A stretch of 64,000 nt of DNA from contig NC_073696.1 in assembly GCF_029784165.1 (NCBI RefSeq), positions 115,808,991 to 115,872,990 of the forward strand. Direction: 5' to 3'. Position 1 is the stretch's first letter. Every line of letters begins with the position of its first letter. The notes below the pieces were generated by a model. That model saw nothing but the letters and a program-made list of their open reading frames with translations, was not told the DNA's origin and made no database searches. Shown here one piece after another: positions 13,085-26,491 of the stretch. Source of the DNA: Wyeomyia smithii. Lineage: Eukaryota; Arthropoda; Insecta; Diptera; Culicidae. Both the position numbers and the translations under genes were made by a program.

Positions 13085-13790
13085 GACTGCGTTATTTCTA
13101 ATAGAATGCAAACTGCACTTAATCTCTCAGCTCAATGGTGAAGGCGAGAAGGGTTGAGTGTTAATTCCTCCAAAACAACTATTGTTCCTTTCACTCGAGG
13201 AAGGAAATATATTATTTCTAAACTGCGATTGGAAGGCACCGATATAAAGCTTTCCAGTGAAGCCAAATATTTGGGAATCATACTTGACCAGAAACTAAAC
13301 TGGAACACTCAAATCGAACAAACATTTACCAAGGACACAAACGCCTTATGGGTATGCAGCAGAGCAATTGAAAAAAAAACTTGAGTCTCAAACCCAGCAT
13401 GATACATTGAATAATAAAACAATAATCATACCCAGAATAACCTTCACCTCGTTAGTTTGGAGGCCCAAAACCACTGAAACATTCACTCAAGCTAAGCTAG
13501 GCCAAATCCAAAGATTGGCCTGTGCATCGATTTGCGGAGCTATGAGAAGCACTCCATCAAAAGCCCTAGATGAAATACTTCACTTTCTTCCACTTCATCA
13601 GGTGGTTCGGAAGCGGAAAAAAGTGCTCTAAGGCTAAACCACAACTGAAAAGAAGAAGATCTAACAGGACACCTGAGAATACTGAAAGATTTTTAAATAA
13701 ATAATCTAATAAACCAAGGAGAGGAAACCAAATTTCTAAATTCCCTACAGAATATTAGGGACAGAACGAGAAAGTTGGCAACAAGGTTGA
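13085..13790 (+). pseudogene. LINE reverse transcriptase C-terminal part
   Basis: The translation reads MQTALNLSAQW then, after a stop, GLSVNSSKTTIVPFTRGRK and EAKYLGIILDQKLNW, the conserved thumb-side blocks (GL.VN..K and YLG..LD..L.W) that follow the catalytic F/YADD in insect LINEs. It continues in another frame with PRITFTSLVWRPKT and LGQIQRLACASICGAMRSTP (connection region) and ends at about 13790. The catalytic block is missing, so the copy is 5' truncated; several stops and a frameshift near 13370 show it is dead. Confidence 0.8.
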
Positions 13791-14600
13791 CCCAAGCAGC
13801 ACTTGCAACATGTTTTCAAATGAGACTACTCAATATTTGTTGTTTTTAAACCTTTTCAACGGTGCAAGAAACTTTCCCGGTTCCTTTAAAGAAATTTAAA
13901 AGAGTTGAGGAACATTTTGTTATTTACGTGTAACATTCTCGTAACTGAACACTAGAAATTGCTCAATAGTTTTCTGCAATCTATTCCCAACTGCATATTT
14001 CATGATGCTTTTAAATAACGATAATGTCACATGATTTTGCATATTGTTGTTTCACAAATGTTTTCTTCTAAGGAAAGCAAACTAGTGATGAAAATGTATT
14101 GCAACATCTTGTTAAACCATATATTTGCTAAAATTACCACATAATATACAGCCATCTTTAATATAAATGAATGATTATTGTTGGAAACATGGTTTTGTTA
14201 TTACATATTTCGCATGATTAATACTGCATATCCACTGAGCAAGGTTCTCTGAACTATCGTTTCCCAAAACATTGTTTATAATTTGGCGAGTTTGAATCAT
14301 AATATTTCTTTTTTAACACTTTATGAAAGGTGCTTGAATAATTACGAAGTAAAAACATTTTTTGTACGGTAAATTTTGAATCGCAGATAGAATTACATAC
14401 CTATCAGAAGCGTAAGTAGAGATAAAAATTCAATATATTTGAGATTTTTTATAATGTATGTAGTTATATGAAACTTCGCGACACCATCACCGAAGAGTAA
14501 TGAGAGTAATGGTAAACAAACTAAATTTTATTTCTCCTCTCTTTTCTTCCTATACTGCAGTGGCTATCGAGGCAGATGATGATTTCATATAGCACTGTTA
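13791..14600. other. block inserted in the LINE, origin unknown
   Basis: This AT-rich block of about 800 bases separates the reverse transcriptase and RNase H parts of the LINE and codes for nothing recognisable. It could be a MITE or other short repeat, or the decayed spacer of the LINE itself. I could not find convincing terminal repeats or a target-site duplication. Confidence 0.35.
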
Positions 14601-14739
14601 GTTGCATATTGGCTCCACCTCTTGCGCTTTTTCGGTTATTTACAAGTTTAATAAAAGTAAGGGATGCGAATTGTTACAATCTTTGAATGCTGCATTCAGA
14701 GTTGCATTTGCTTCATTGCAACAATGTGGGCCGCTTGGG

Positions 14740-15332
14740 GACCCACAATTCGAGACGGCTCACTTTGCTTCTACACAGACGGTTCTAAAATGACTGGTTC
14801 CGCGGGTGCGGGATTCACAGGAACAGGAATTAATCAATTTTTTCCCATGGTACACTGGCCAGACACTGGTCAGTATTCCAGGCGGAAATATACGCTATAA
14901 TATAATGCATGAATACGTGTCTGAAAAGAAATTATCGACACGCAAATATTTGCATTTTCTGTGATAGTCAGACAGCACTTAATGCCCTGAATTCTGCTTT
15001 TTGCCACTCTAAACGAGTGTGGGAATGCATCCTATCGCTCCGAAAGTTAGCTATGAAAAGCCAAGTTAACTTATACTGGGTTCCTGGTCATTTTGGAATC
15101 GAAGGAAACGAGAGAACTTACTGACTAGCCAGACAAGGGTCATCCACTAACTTTGTTGGCTCAGAACTTTTAGACTCCAGAGACTCCACGAGCATTCTAA
15201 AAGCTGAACTCGGTGAAAGAAAGCGACCATCAAAGCAAACTGGGATGCCATAAGGGGGTTACGACAATCGAAAAGATTCATAGAGCCAAATCGCGAGAAG
15301 AGCCGCGTGCTGCTCAGGTTAAATAACAAAAA
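14740..15332 (+). pseudogene. LINE RNase H domain and C-terminal region
   Basis: LCFYTDGSKMTGSAGAG contains the first catalytic aspartate block of RNase H (YTDGS). CIFCDSQTALNAL is the second block (D-S-x-x-A-L) and VNLYWVPGHFGIEGNE is the third (WVPGH.G..GNE). The glutamate block that should lie between the first two falls where the frame changes (about 14890). A stop at 15121-15123 follows ERTY, and the frame then continues LARQGSS. The domain degrades the RNA strand during retrotransposition; this copy is inactive. Confidence 0.85.
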
Positions 15333-16652
15333 TCACAGGAGGGTTGTGTGCAAAGCCACGACCGTAAGGTTGAAGTAGAATACTTTTACAAGAAAGATAA
15401 CCCGGCTGCTTCGTGTCAGTCATTTTTTCTAGTAAATAAGCGTTGACTAATCAGATCAATCGAATTTTGCGCTTCAACAAGGATTGACTATTCCCAATAA
15501 TATAGTAAGTTGATTGTCATGGTTGGGGCTTGACAATTTTTAAATTTTAAGATAGTGAAAATTTTTCGGATGTCGTGCTCATGACTGAAAAAAAAGATAA
15601 TTCAGTACGTTCTGAGACACGGAGATACAGTTTAAAACTTTTACAAATTTAAGAATGTAAATTAACTCGAGAGAAAACATTAACTCTCCAATTATCAGGT
15701 TTTTACATCATCCTGAAAAGGGCAATTTGTTGTTCAATTCAATATCGGATAAGATACCGATCACATCTTGGCAGTATCACTGACGGTGCGAATAAAGTAT
15801 TCCTTGTGATGAAATAAACAGTGAAAAGCTGATTTAACACTCAAAACCAAACGGTTCATGTGTTATCAAACTGAGTCAACTTTTCATTGAATGCATTTAC
15901 TAGTGCCCGTTATCGGCACAGAGACTGCATTTCACTAAAGTGCTTCACTGCATCAGCTGCTATCGATGCTGATACCCGCTGTAACTGCTACGCTATTATT
16001 AGCCATGCCACAGTTGTGAACGCTATACGCTGTCATTGGTATTCGCTGTCCCTGCATCAGCTGGGCCAGCTGCTATCGATGCTGAGATCCGCTGCAACTA
16101 GTGCGCTATTCATTGCTATGCCATTGCTCTGGCCGCTATCCGCTTTCGCTGGTATCCACTGCACTTCTACTGTTGCTGCTAAAGGAGGACGACTGCTGTT
16201 GTCGCTGTCTAGAACTATTATGAGCAGCTTCGACTGGAACAGGCTCTTATATAGGGATGAAAAACCTATCGATAGTAGTAAGGCTTCGGCTGAAACAGGC
16301 TTTTATATAGGGCAAATAGCATGTTTTAACTTGCAAGGTATATGATTCTGTTGACCGTGCTTGGGAAGCGATCATATAACGACCAATCAGAGGTCGAATT
16401 TTTCGTTTTGACTTTTGTGGCTTGACTATTTTCAATAGTACAATAGTAAGAATAATAAAATTAGAATTATCTTCATTTGGGAAGAATCTTAGAAGATTTT
16501 CCAATCTATTGCTGCAAGAACAAAGGAAATCCATCGAATACTAACCGATTTATTAGCATTTGAAATTGGACATATTTTTCACTTTTTTCGGTTTTAGATT
16601 TTCATTTCACATCCCTATGTAGCCGAACTTCCTGAGAGAAGTATTCTACTTC
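15333..16652 (-). repeat. unclassified interspersed repeat (family H), copy a
   Basis: On the minus strand it starts GAAGTAGAATACTTCTCTC (right edge) and ends CAACCCTCCTGTGA (left edge), the same ends as the copy at 56417-58633. It sits in A-runs (AAAAA on the left, AAAA on the right), consistent with a short duplicated A-rich target. The first 400 bases on the minus strand carry an inverted CCAAT motif and two TATATAAG-like boxes (around 16246-16253 and 16301-16308). The middle contains two ~100-bp imperfect repeats rich in CAGC. It interrupts the LINE: the codons on either side join in frame. Confidence 0.75.
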
Positions 16653-16930
16653 AAAACCTGAGGACATTCACAGGTCTAATTATAGGGCACTGTCCAAGTA
16701 AATATCATCTCAAGAAGATAGGCAAACTTGATAATGATTAATATCGCCTTTGTGGAATCGCGAGCGAAACATCAGAACACCTACTCTGAGAATGCCGAGT
16801 ATTAATACGACGCGGGATGCGTATCTTCGGTAAGGGACACATAGAACCTACCAAAATTTTGAGGGAAGGTCCCGGTGAGACAATAAACTTCATACGAAGT
16901 GTGTTGCCCAACTGGGATAAATGTGCAATG
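16653..16930 (+). pseudogene. LINE C-terminal Cys/His region, continuation after the insert
   Basis: The frame reads NLRTFTGLIIGHCPSKYHL, then YRLCGIASETSEHLL with a stop within it, ECRVL and RGMRIFGKG. This is the terminal C..C....E...H....C motif region following RNase H in insect LINEs. In the element it directly follows the residues encoded just before 15333. Stops at about 16739 and 16788 confirm decay. Confidence 0.75.
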
Positions 16931-17029
16931 TAGCAACGACATCAACTCGCCAAATAGTGTGACCTGCTCGTACGCATTTAGAGTAAGTTGGAGCATACCA
17001 CAATAGATCAAAAAATGGTCCCAGTGGTA

Positions 17030-17440
17030 CAAGGGAAAAAATCGCCCATCACCATCACCACGCTGCGATTCGCTGGGAAAATGGACTTGACCATTTTATT
17101 CAGCTGCTGCCGCTGTGACATTGCCTGCAGCTCCGAGACTAGTGAACGGGACTGTCTCTTACTGACATGTACGTCCGTGTACCTCTCGGCTAAGTACACG
17201 CAGAGATGTAGCCACTTTTCCAATGGTCTTACTCTTCAGCATACTTTGAGGCTTATTATCTCTCAGGGTGGTCGGCCTTCCAGAACTGTGTTTTCTTGCG
17301 ATAATCTGATTGTCGGAAAAATCCGACGCCCACAAAGTTCCGCACGACATCCGTTTTCGACACGGCGGAGTACGGTTTCTGAACTTCCGAACAGAGTAGC
17401 TTCACTGTTTTTATCATTACGGTTTGTGTTCGACTGATAG
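17030..17440 (-). pseudogene. mariner/Tc1-type transposase N-terminal fragment, copy 1
   Basis: Read on the minus strand, short pieces such as KTIGKVATSLRVLSREV and the following lines match in order and spacing the fragment at 38940-39590, which carries DNA-binding and catalytic blocks of an IS630/Tc1/mariner transposase. Shared DNA features include the CTTCACTGTTTTTA.CA end near 17400 and the GACATGTA.GTCC block near 17162. It is heavily decayed. The family differs from the DD37E elements elsewhere in the window. Confidence 0.55.
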
Positions 17441-17532
17441 AGTTGTCAATTTTTTATGCTGACTCATATATTACTATGATTGATGCTGCATGGGTAGTTT
17501 CGTCAGTGCGTGTAAGGTAAACCCAAGAAAAA

Positions 17533-18217
<685 letters not shown>

Positions 18218-18364
18218 TTTCCGACATTACTTTGTCATTTGAGACTTTTGTGTAGGTTGTAGGTGTTCTGAGGGTAGTGAATGACGGGTGACAACTAAAA
18301 ATCTGGAATTTCTTTAAGGCTCTCAAATCCAAACAAACAAGCTCTGATAGTATGCATATGAAAG

Positions 18365-18395
<31 letters not shown>

Positions 18396-18414
18396 ACTCT
18401 CTCTCTCTCTCTCT
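18365..18414 (+). repeat. (CT)n microsatellite, slightly interrupted
   Basis: A CT dinucleotide run of about 50 bp with one short CACTCA interruption in the middle. It lies 150 bp after the TCTG array. Confidence 0.95.
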
Positions 18415-19974
18415 TCTGTTCTGTTCGTGCCTGCTTAGTTCTTTTGAAAATGGCGTCGAAACAAGGAGCATTCCGCAAGCAAGTTGTATAGCTCGCTATG
18501 AACTGAACAACAATTTTGGGAAAAAGTTCATGGTAAACCATTTTGACAACGACAATCTCCCTTTTTCGACTATATATAATATTCTGCAAACCCCTTAAAA
18601 ATAATCCGCCAAGAAGGAAGTGGAAGACCGGCCAGAGCAGTGGACAGAAAATGATTTTTTCTTGTTTGTCTAAATCATGGTTCAAGCCTAGTGACTTGGC
18701 TATCGCTCAAAATGTTATATATACCAGAACGAAAACAAAACGAATAAAATTTCAATTCCATTTCTTCAAAACATCATGAAAGGCATATATTTTTGGTCAG
18801 ATAAAATACCATCACATCACGTCAAAAAACACAAACGTTCCTTAACAACCACTCAGCTCCATTTGTACCCCAAACACGCAACCCAACAAATTTCGCCTCA
18901 ATAGAAGGTTTCTTTGGGAATGAACTGTAGACAGTTGATTGATAGAATCAAGAGATGCATTCGAAAAGTCAATGTGAAGGCCGCATAACGCTCTTGTTCC
19001 GGCATCATAAGACAGTTTCGTCGGAAGGCCGTTAAAGGACCTTTCTCAAATGTAACTAGGTGAATTGATTTTAATACTTCTCAACCTGACTGTTTAAATG
19101 GTCTGAAACTGCGCAATAACGTGTGTGACTGTAATTATCCATTTAAAATTATTAAATTCAATGTATGAAAACCAGTGCGTATCTCCTAACTTTACAGTGT
19201 TGCATGTTGTTTATTAATATTTTCAACCAAAGCGTTGGGTATAACGAGTCCGAATTTATGCGTTTCGTTATTGGCGACGGTCTCCATTAGATACAGTGTC
19301 GTATTAGTCATTCTCACCTTAGCTTGCATCACATCCGTTTGGGTCCATTCACTGTCAACACTGATTTAATTTGCATTCTACTCACAGCGAGCAGCAGCAC
19401 ACAAGCTGGAAGAAACATTATACCATTCTTATTAGCATTTCTCGGTATTTTAAACTTGACATTCTCCTTGTATCAACGGATGCTGTGCATAGCGTCGCAT
19501 GTGTCGAGGAGAGGCGCAGACTATGTGAGGTCTGGGGGAGATGAAGTTATGCTGGGCCAGCTGGTGTGCGCAGAGCCCACCTGTTGCGTTAGGTGAATTC
19601 AACAGAAATAACAACAGTGTTATTCCTTTCACCAAACAACAATTTTGTACTATCGCTTTGGGCGTAGTGAGGTGGAAAATCGTTGGCTGCAACCTTGCGG
19701 TGGAAAATTTGCTATACATCACATCATAAGGGTATCTGGTATGGAGATGCTTTAAGTTTAATGTTCCTTAGCACAGCAGCATCCATTTAAATGAATTTGA
19801 ATTTTCAAGAATAATTTGTTTATTCTGTTTTAATATAAAGAAAGATCACAACTTGCAATCTCCTTCAGTGTTTATTATATATTGACCTATGCATTGTTTA
19901 TGAGACGGATGACAGTGATAGATCACTAACTTTATCTCTAACGTGAAATTTGTTATAACTTTGACTTTAACGAC

Positions 19975-20170
19975 GCCGAGAGTGGACAGTATATATTAGA
20001 GTGGGGAATCATTATATGGAAAAAACGGAACTTGATAGCAGAAAGCCAGAACCAAGTTTTTTTTGTTTTATTTGGGGCCCCAAACAATCCTAAATTTATC
20101 GAGAATCGATTGGTTTTGTCTCCGCTTGGCGCATTGCATTTCAAATTTATATGGAGATTTGTATGAAAAA
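19975..20170 (+). repeat. dispersed repeat, copy inverted at 22862-23045
   Basis: This stretch and 22862-23045 are inverted copies of each other. Shared blocks include GGGGCCCCAAA, the TTGGTTTTGTCTCCGCTTGGC block and CATATAAATTT-type sequence near the other end. Outer ends carry AGAGTGGGG and CCCCACCCTAG respectively. Probably two members of one MITE family. Confidence 0.6.
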
Positions 20171-20242
20171 ACCAACTTTTTTGCATTTTCCATACTAAAG
20201 ACCTCAAAATGGCTCAAACCATTGGTTTCATGACTTCAAATG

Positions 20243-20677
20243 GTAGGTTTTTTGATACCTAACAACTTGGCCGAAGACACTAAAGAGCTATGGTGTCCCA
20301 AAAAAATACTAGAGCTGTTCAAAGTTGATTATGTCGAAATTTATGTTGCAAATCATGTTTTCTGCCAACACTGCCAGTGTACCGGAGTCAGTCAGATTTC
20401 CATCAGAAGTAACCTCTGTAACACTTTGAAGATTCTACCTACGCCTAGAATATTGACCTAAATTTGCTTGCTTGATCAATCTGAGTGTATAAACTCGTTA
20501 CGACAGGTTACTTCTGATGGGAATCCTACTGATGCCGGTACATTGGTAATGTTGGCAGAAAACAAGATTTTCTGCATTTAAATCAACATACTCAACTATG
20601 AACAGCTATAGCTCTTCTTAGGGACATCCTAGCTCTTCAGTATCTTCTGCAAAGTTGTTAGGCATCTAAAATACTAC
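20243..20677. repeat. foldback element with arms of about 180 bp
   Basis: The left arm (20243-20424) is the imperfect reverse complement of the right arm (20497-20677), joined by a spacer of about 70 bp. Matching parts include GTTTTCTGCCAACA with its complement TGTTGGCAGAAAAC, and ATCAGAAGTAACCT with AGGTTACTTCTGAT. No coding frame. Fits a foldback MITE. Confidence 0.7.
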
Positions 20678-22861
20678 ACTTTAACATAATGTAGTGCATT
20701 ATTAGAATACTAGTTGGCCCGTAGTGGCTAGCCACTTTCAAATGGACTATTAAAAGATGGTTTTAAATCTAAAATGATAAATTATTTTTTTGGAATATCC
20801 AGTTGAAGATCAAGATGAAATTATGATTGCCTGATGTAACATTGCTTACTCGATATCGAATCTGCGTTTCGCTTCTTATACGGATCCACTGCACAGCTGT
20901 TTTCTCCAATATCTAATAACTCTCCATTATTTGATTATTTTCGAAAATTGTTTTCTAACGATTTTTGTTTTTAAATTACATAACTTGAATAATAGTTGAT
21001 TTTCTCAATTGTTTGATGTTTCATATGTTATATTCAAACGAAACCTACAAAATAACTAAAAATGAATGTGATTGAAAAAAAAAACAATTTACAAAAACCA
21101 TTGCTCATGAAAAAATACTGGATTACTCAAAAAATATTCACACAATGCAAAATTTTGTCTCTGCAATTTGTTATTAACAATAGCAAAGCTTGGGATAACG
21201 AAGTACTGTCTTTTTTATTAATTGATGGGTAGTTCAAATCCCTCTCTAATACTCCGATATAACTTCACACATGATAAATGACGCGCATGAAACATCTGTC
21301 ATCTGCGTTCCATCACAGAAACCTTTTCTAGTGTTGCGTAACAACATAACAATTCTCATCCCATCACCACCCCCTTTGTCTACTTTTTTGTTTTCGCCTT
21401 ATTCTTGCAGGTTAGTGGATAAACCTATGTTTGATTTTTAAAACTTTGAAATTTTATGTCGATATTCCAAAATATCTTAAATGAAAACAGTTGATCAGAT
21501 TTTACATTATGTTTAAAAATAATGACCAATAGCTTTACCCGATCCCTGCGGAGAGAAATCAGTTTTTACCTCAAAAAATGAACTTCAAACTCTTATTACT
21601 CATTAACTATATACAAAATCAACACAAACTGTATTGCATATTAAAGATCAATCTGTTCTCTAACCTTACTGAATAATTTCATCGTGAAATTTTTAATTAT
21701 AATTGTAGAACCTGAATCAAAGTTTGAATGTCACCCGTCGGGAATGAGTTTATCTTATACTCTAAATTTTTTTGAAATAACTAAAATTTTCACGTATCAG
21801 CAAAATAATTATCCCATTCTCCGTATATCTTGAACGTCGTACTTAAAGAATAAATTTTGTGTAGGTTGAATGTCTTTTATATTTTTAAGAATATCGCAAA
21901 AAAAATTATATTGCTCTATCTTTAAGTACAACTTCTTGAGAACATTTATGTAAATTTTGTTAGAGCTTTGAGTGATAGGAAAAAAGTTGGATAGATTTCA
22001 AGTGCGGCTTGTCACGCGCCATAAACTAAACTTGAAACTTGATATGGTGTTTTGCACAAAATGGCTTCACCGAGTTACAGTCGGTTTTCTTCAATTTTTT
22101 ATAAACGTTCGTTAATAACGTCTTCGGTCGTAATTGATTTTTTTAATAAACAAACAACTTTTTGCTATCGAACTGGACTATTGAAAAATTACAATTTCAA
22201 TGCATATAAAAATTGTTACACACTTAAAAAAATTCAAACTGCCTATTTTCTCGAGCAAAAAGGTTTATAATCCCCATTATTTTCTTGACATTTTCATAGT
22301 CTATTCTCAATGAATTCCAACAGGTACTGCCTTATTCCATCACTTGACAACCTAATTTACATGGCAATGCCATTACAGAAATTATTGGACATGTAACTAT
22401 AATGTAACGTTCATAATCAACGGACAGTGGTTTGGCTAACTTTAGATTTCATATATATGCTTGATATCTTTGATACTATGTCTTTCTTACATCTCAAAAT
22501 TGCCTTCCGCCCTTTATTACGTTTTTGGCGGTTTTTGCCGATGCACCTTCATCAGAACCTATAGCCATGTGATAATTTAACACGTGTACCGAATATTGGT
22601 GAAGACGCAGTTAGCTTTGATTTCATCACAACTGGCTTTATACCAGGCGAGAGGAAGTGAGTGGAGGACTAAAAGCAAAGGTAACTTGTAGTCAGAACAG
22701 GAGTGTTTTCGTTGCTACACACACAAAAATAACAAACTTTAGTGTACCTCAGGTTCAGAGTTTGCTTGGGAAAAAGGCAATTTGAGTAACTTCCGTTTGT
22801 CGTGCGCGTGACTGAAAGACAAGCAAACTATATATATTCCGATTATTGAGCTCTCTAGAAA

Positions 22862-23045
22862 GTGAATGCAAGAAAGTATGTTTTCTCATATAAATTTTCA
22901 TACAAATTTGAAATGCAAAGTGCCAAGCGGAGACAAAACCAATCGACTTCCGGTAAGTTTAGGGTTGTTTGGGGCCCCAAAAAGAACCAAAAAAACTTGG
23001 TTCTGGGAAATCGATCACTTTGCCCCACCCTAGTATATATCACTA
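22862..23045 (-). repeat. dispersed repeat, inverted copy of 19975-20170
   Basis: Inverted counterpart of the repeat at 19975-20170, sharing the GGGGCCCCAAA block at its middle and a CCCCACCCTAG end at about 23023-23033. No coding content. Confidence 0.6.
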
Positions 23046-26018
23046 TTATTTAAAAGGGTTCCGTTAGTGCGTGCAAGGTTAAAAATGAAAATATGATCGA
23101 CAAAGAATGGAATGGATGAGGGGCGTGCGCAGTAGGTCAAATGCTGTACAACAAAGCTACGAGTAGCATTTTACTGCACTTTAGCAACTTGTTGCGACCT
23201 TCGCTGTGAACTAGCAAACTCGAGGTTGGTTGTGGAATGCTTGAACGGAGCACTGATAAAATCAACTCATTTATTGCTATTTGCCCTAGAGTAAGAAGAT
23301 GCATTGCTTGTTTCAAGCTTCGCACTTCAAATATCATACCGTATGAATAGAAGAGTTTGCTTTGCCTTTTCCTTTTGCTACGTAGAAGTGAAGAAAAACA
23401 TTTTAATCAACCGTTTGCTTCATTTTCTAGAAAAAAATTAAGGTACTCACTAATATCGGTCAAGTCAAGACAAAAATAGAAACAAAATAGTATGCAAAAC
23501 GGCTTATCTATATCAAACACAACGTGCTCAGGTTATGCATGACGCAGTCCCTCCCACCGAAGCGTGTCGGCGTTAGAGCAATGGAACCTCCCCTTTCCTA
23601 GCGCAAATCATAACGAATCGCCACGCGCTTATGGAAGGTGTGACCAGATGCAGGTTTCTACAGCCGGTTTCGCTCTATGCTCGAATCCCACAAAACCATA
23701 CGGCGACAGTTGACCACATACTGTGTAATCTAAGCTGTATAATTAAATGAAACAAAGTATACGACCAAGTCGAAGTTTTAATTACATTTTATGCCCACCG
23801 ATTAGTGGTAGAAAGTATTTGGCAATCGCTGAAAACAGCGCAACTATCGAGAGTTGAGGTTCGATAAGCATAAATTGTTCAATTGGAGTATGTTTACTTT
23901 GATGTGTTGTGATTCTGGGTAAAATGAAACCGAAAAAACTATTACGATTATAGTATTATGAATATTTTGATTTAGCAGAGATTAAAGAACATAACTCGAA
24001 TTTTTTGTGACTGTGCAAGAGCGCAACAGCTGTGTTTTCAACTTTCCAAAATAACAAATTTTTTAAAGTTTAATATTGTTGTTTTCGTATTTAATTTAAT
24101 AAAAACTTTATTTCAATTTAAAAATTATAAATAGCCTTTTTAAAAATAAAAAAGCATATTTAAGCAATTACTATTTAAGCAAATAACAAAAACGAGAATC
24201 CTTCTCGAGAAACTTTATTTCAATATGAAGAAAGCTTTAAAGGAACAAATATGGGAGAGTCGTTTTCGAAGATATCGCAAACATTTTTACCTGAATTCAC
24301 CTTTATCTACACTACTACTAACAGCTATCCTTCGATTTAGAAAGTTGCTACTAACTCAAATATGAATGTTGAAACGTAAATGCCGTTTGGTAAAATACTT
24401 CGTTATCAACCAAAGATAAAGGGGATGAGTCAATTTTAATTAGTAATATAGAGCTAAGACTGCGTTTCCTCGTCGGGGAAGGATGGTAGCTGAGGAGTCG
24501 AGTTCATATTTGTCGCAGCAAAGAACCTTACCCATGAACTAAAAGGTTATGAAAATTTTTAGAACTTAACAACATTTGTTTGGAGTATGAAAATAGGATT
24601 GGGAATTAACTTATGCCTGAAGCAATTTTTAGAAGATACATTTACGCTAAGTGGCATTTTTCTTAGAGGTGAAAAAGATGAAGATTGCAATAATGTACCA
24701 ATACTTTTCTTCGAATTTTGTTTATCGCTATCGCGTGGATTGTGAGACTGTCATTTATCAACACTTTAGAAAATATGCCGGTAAGGATGAGATTTTTGAG
24801 TCATGTTGACTATAAAGTATGCAATAAATATAAGTCAAGTACCATAAGTCATATTCTTATTTATTGTGGTATCTGTAAATGTGTATGGAATTGTTACAAA
24901 AACATTTCCTGTTGTGATAATCTACTGCTTCCTCGAGTACTAACTTCTTTCTTATAATGCATTTTTATCGGCTATCGAGAAAGCCATTGTTTGTGCGTTC
25001 ATGGATGGATGCGCTTGGTGCAAGCAGAACCAAACCGCAATTCACCCGGAACGACAGGAGTAAATCAAGCAGAGATTTATTTTTATGGCTAGCATATTTT
25101 ATGCCTAATAAAATGCTAATAATTTATAGTCGTCTGCTCTGGCAGCTTCTGCTACGGGTTGCAGGCGACACTCAGAGGTTCATACGTAGGTACACATACA
25201 CACACACACTTTCGTCTACGACGGCTACCATCCATAAGTCCATAAGAAGAAGTGTTGAAAAAGGCGAGCAGCAGAGAAAAACTTCCGTTCGAAAGTCGTT
25301 AGCAGCTGTATTCCTCATGGTTGCATGCCAGGGAACAGGTCTTTTGCCATCCTGATTCCGGTGCAACCTGCAATTTGCTTTGTCTGATCTGCATTGTTGT
25401 TTAGAAATGCGACTGTGCCGGGGGTCTGGCGTTCAGTGCAATTACTTGTGTATAGAGTTAATGACCATAAATAAATCTCAGGATTAGCTAGAGGGATATA
25501 AAACTAGTTAGTTGCTTGTTCGGTTTAAAAGGCACTTCCTCTATATGGATGACGGAGGGAAAGGTAGGATGCTTGAAGCTCAGGATTGATTTGCTAATTA
25601 GTCTGTCTAGTTTGAGTGTGTCTCATTGGGTAGAACGGACTGCTCATCTTCGAAGAAACACTGACAGATTTGAGCAAAAAAGGAATTTATTTGCTATCGA
25701 AAATTCTTATGCCTTTTCAAAATTATTTAATAAAATTAATTTGTATACCTTTTTTTTCGTAAGACCAACAGCTTGTGAAAATCACAGCCCAAAGTATAGT
25801 GCTAAATTGCAATGTTCCCATGATATCACGATTACATATCTCTTTAAGAAAAGAACGGAAGTTTGTTCTCATAGCATATATATCCATTGTATATTCATTA
25901 GATTTCCGCATCTATAGTCCCGAACAAGACGAACGTCGCCCACTTTATCGCTGCACTCGAGAGTAGTGGGTAATATAACTCACAAGATTTCTTTCATTTG
26001 ATGACGCTTTTGTTGAAA

Positions 26019-26196
26019 ATATAGAAAGACAATCTATACTTAATCGACTATTTCACGTGTTAAAGGTGATTTACAAGTAGCAACAAAGTAAACTTTCCTT
26101 TGGAATCAATTCATGAAAACTATCATCGAACGATACTGCGTATCGTTTCATAGTCTTCAAATGCTAAAACTGTGCTTGTCTGAAACTTACACTATA
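26019..26196 (+). repeat. left part of a tandem repeat unit, target of the DD37E element
   Basis: This segment matches 35383-35633 apart from about 75 bases missing here. Shared blocks include ATCGACTATTTCACGTG and ACAAGTAGCAACAAAGTAA. The DD37E element begins right after it, at a TA, and the repeat unit resumes after the far end of the element at 35260. See the entry at 35260-35719. Confidence 0.7.
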
Positions 26197-26491
26197 GACT
26201 GTTCCGAAAATTATAAATACATCTTTTTTCTTGAATAAAACAAAAAATACAGGATTTTTCGGGTCATTTTATTCTGAAATATAGATAATAAGTGTTTTCT
26301 TTCCAGTTTCAATTCAAGTTGGGATTATTTTTCGCAGGATACGCGAGTTCTCTAACTTTTCTCTTAACACTACTCATAAGCTTTTGCACAGTGTGTTCTC
26401 CGACCATTTTTACCACTTTAAGCCAATCTTTTTCAAATTTTTCAACATTGTCCGCTGGTTTGACATATTTCCTCAGCTTTGCCTTGGTCAA
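26197..26491 (-). mobile_element. DD37E transposon A, 3' part (separated from its 5' part)
   Basis: On the minus strand this encodes the transposase C-terminus from about LTKAKLRKYVKPADNVEKF through VRELAYPAKNNPNLN and stop, then the right terminal inverted repeat (GACTGTTCCGAAAATTATAA, read inward from 26197), flanked by a TA target. Its inner edge, CAGCTTTGCCTTGGTCAA (26474-26491), recurs at 34239-34256, where the rest of the transposase begins. It is one half of a single element split by the 26492-34238 insert. Confidence 0.85.

Larger units (their letters stand above)
13085..16985 (+). mobile_element. LOA/R1-like LINE with RNase H, 5' truncated and interrupted twice
   Basis: Three coding pieces in one orientation belong to one element: the end of the reverse transcriptase with the connection region (13085-13790), an RNase H domain (about 14740-15125) followed by a C-terminal stretch (to 15332), and the terminal cysteine/histidine motif region (16653-16930). 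Between them lie an 800-bp block of unknown origin (13791-14600) and an unrelated repeat (15333-16652). The 3' UTR runs to about 16985. The domain order RT, RNase H, C-terminal CCHC-like motif fits the LOA/R1/I group of insects; the clade is not settled. Confidence 0.75.
18416..26018. other. gene-free stretch with dispersed inverted repeats
   Basis: No host gene is recognised. Contained repeats are listed separately: one inverted repeat pair at 19975-20170 and 22862-23045, a foldback at 20243-20677 and a short CA tract near 25194-25211. A frame at 24718-24957 has cysteines and a histidine spaced a little like the zinc-binding end of some LINE proteins, but this is too weak to call. The rest is AT-rich and featureless to the eye. 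Confidence 0.5.

Noticed and set aside
15887..16345. 152-codon plus-strand frame
   Set aside because: It lies within family-H copy a, antisense to that repeat, over CAGC-rich tandem repeats, and shows no domain.
15310..16660. AACCTGAG/CTCAGGTT at the two edges of family-H copy a as terminal inverted repeats
   Set aside because: The right-hand motif is LINE coding sequence and the left-hand one lies in the LINE too; copy c lacks them.
24718..24957. Possible zinc-binding C-terminus of a LINE (C.KY...SHILIYCGIC)
   Set aside because: Only one short stretch fits, with no neighbouring RT sequence; it could be chance.
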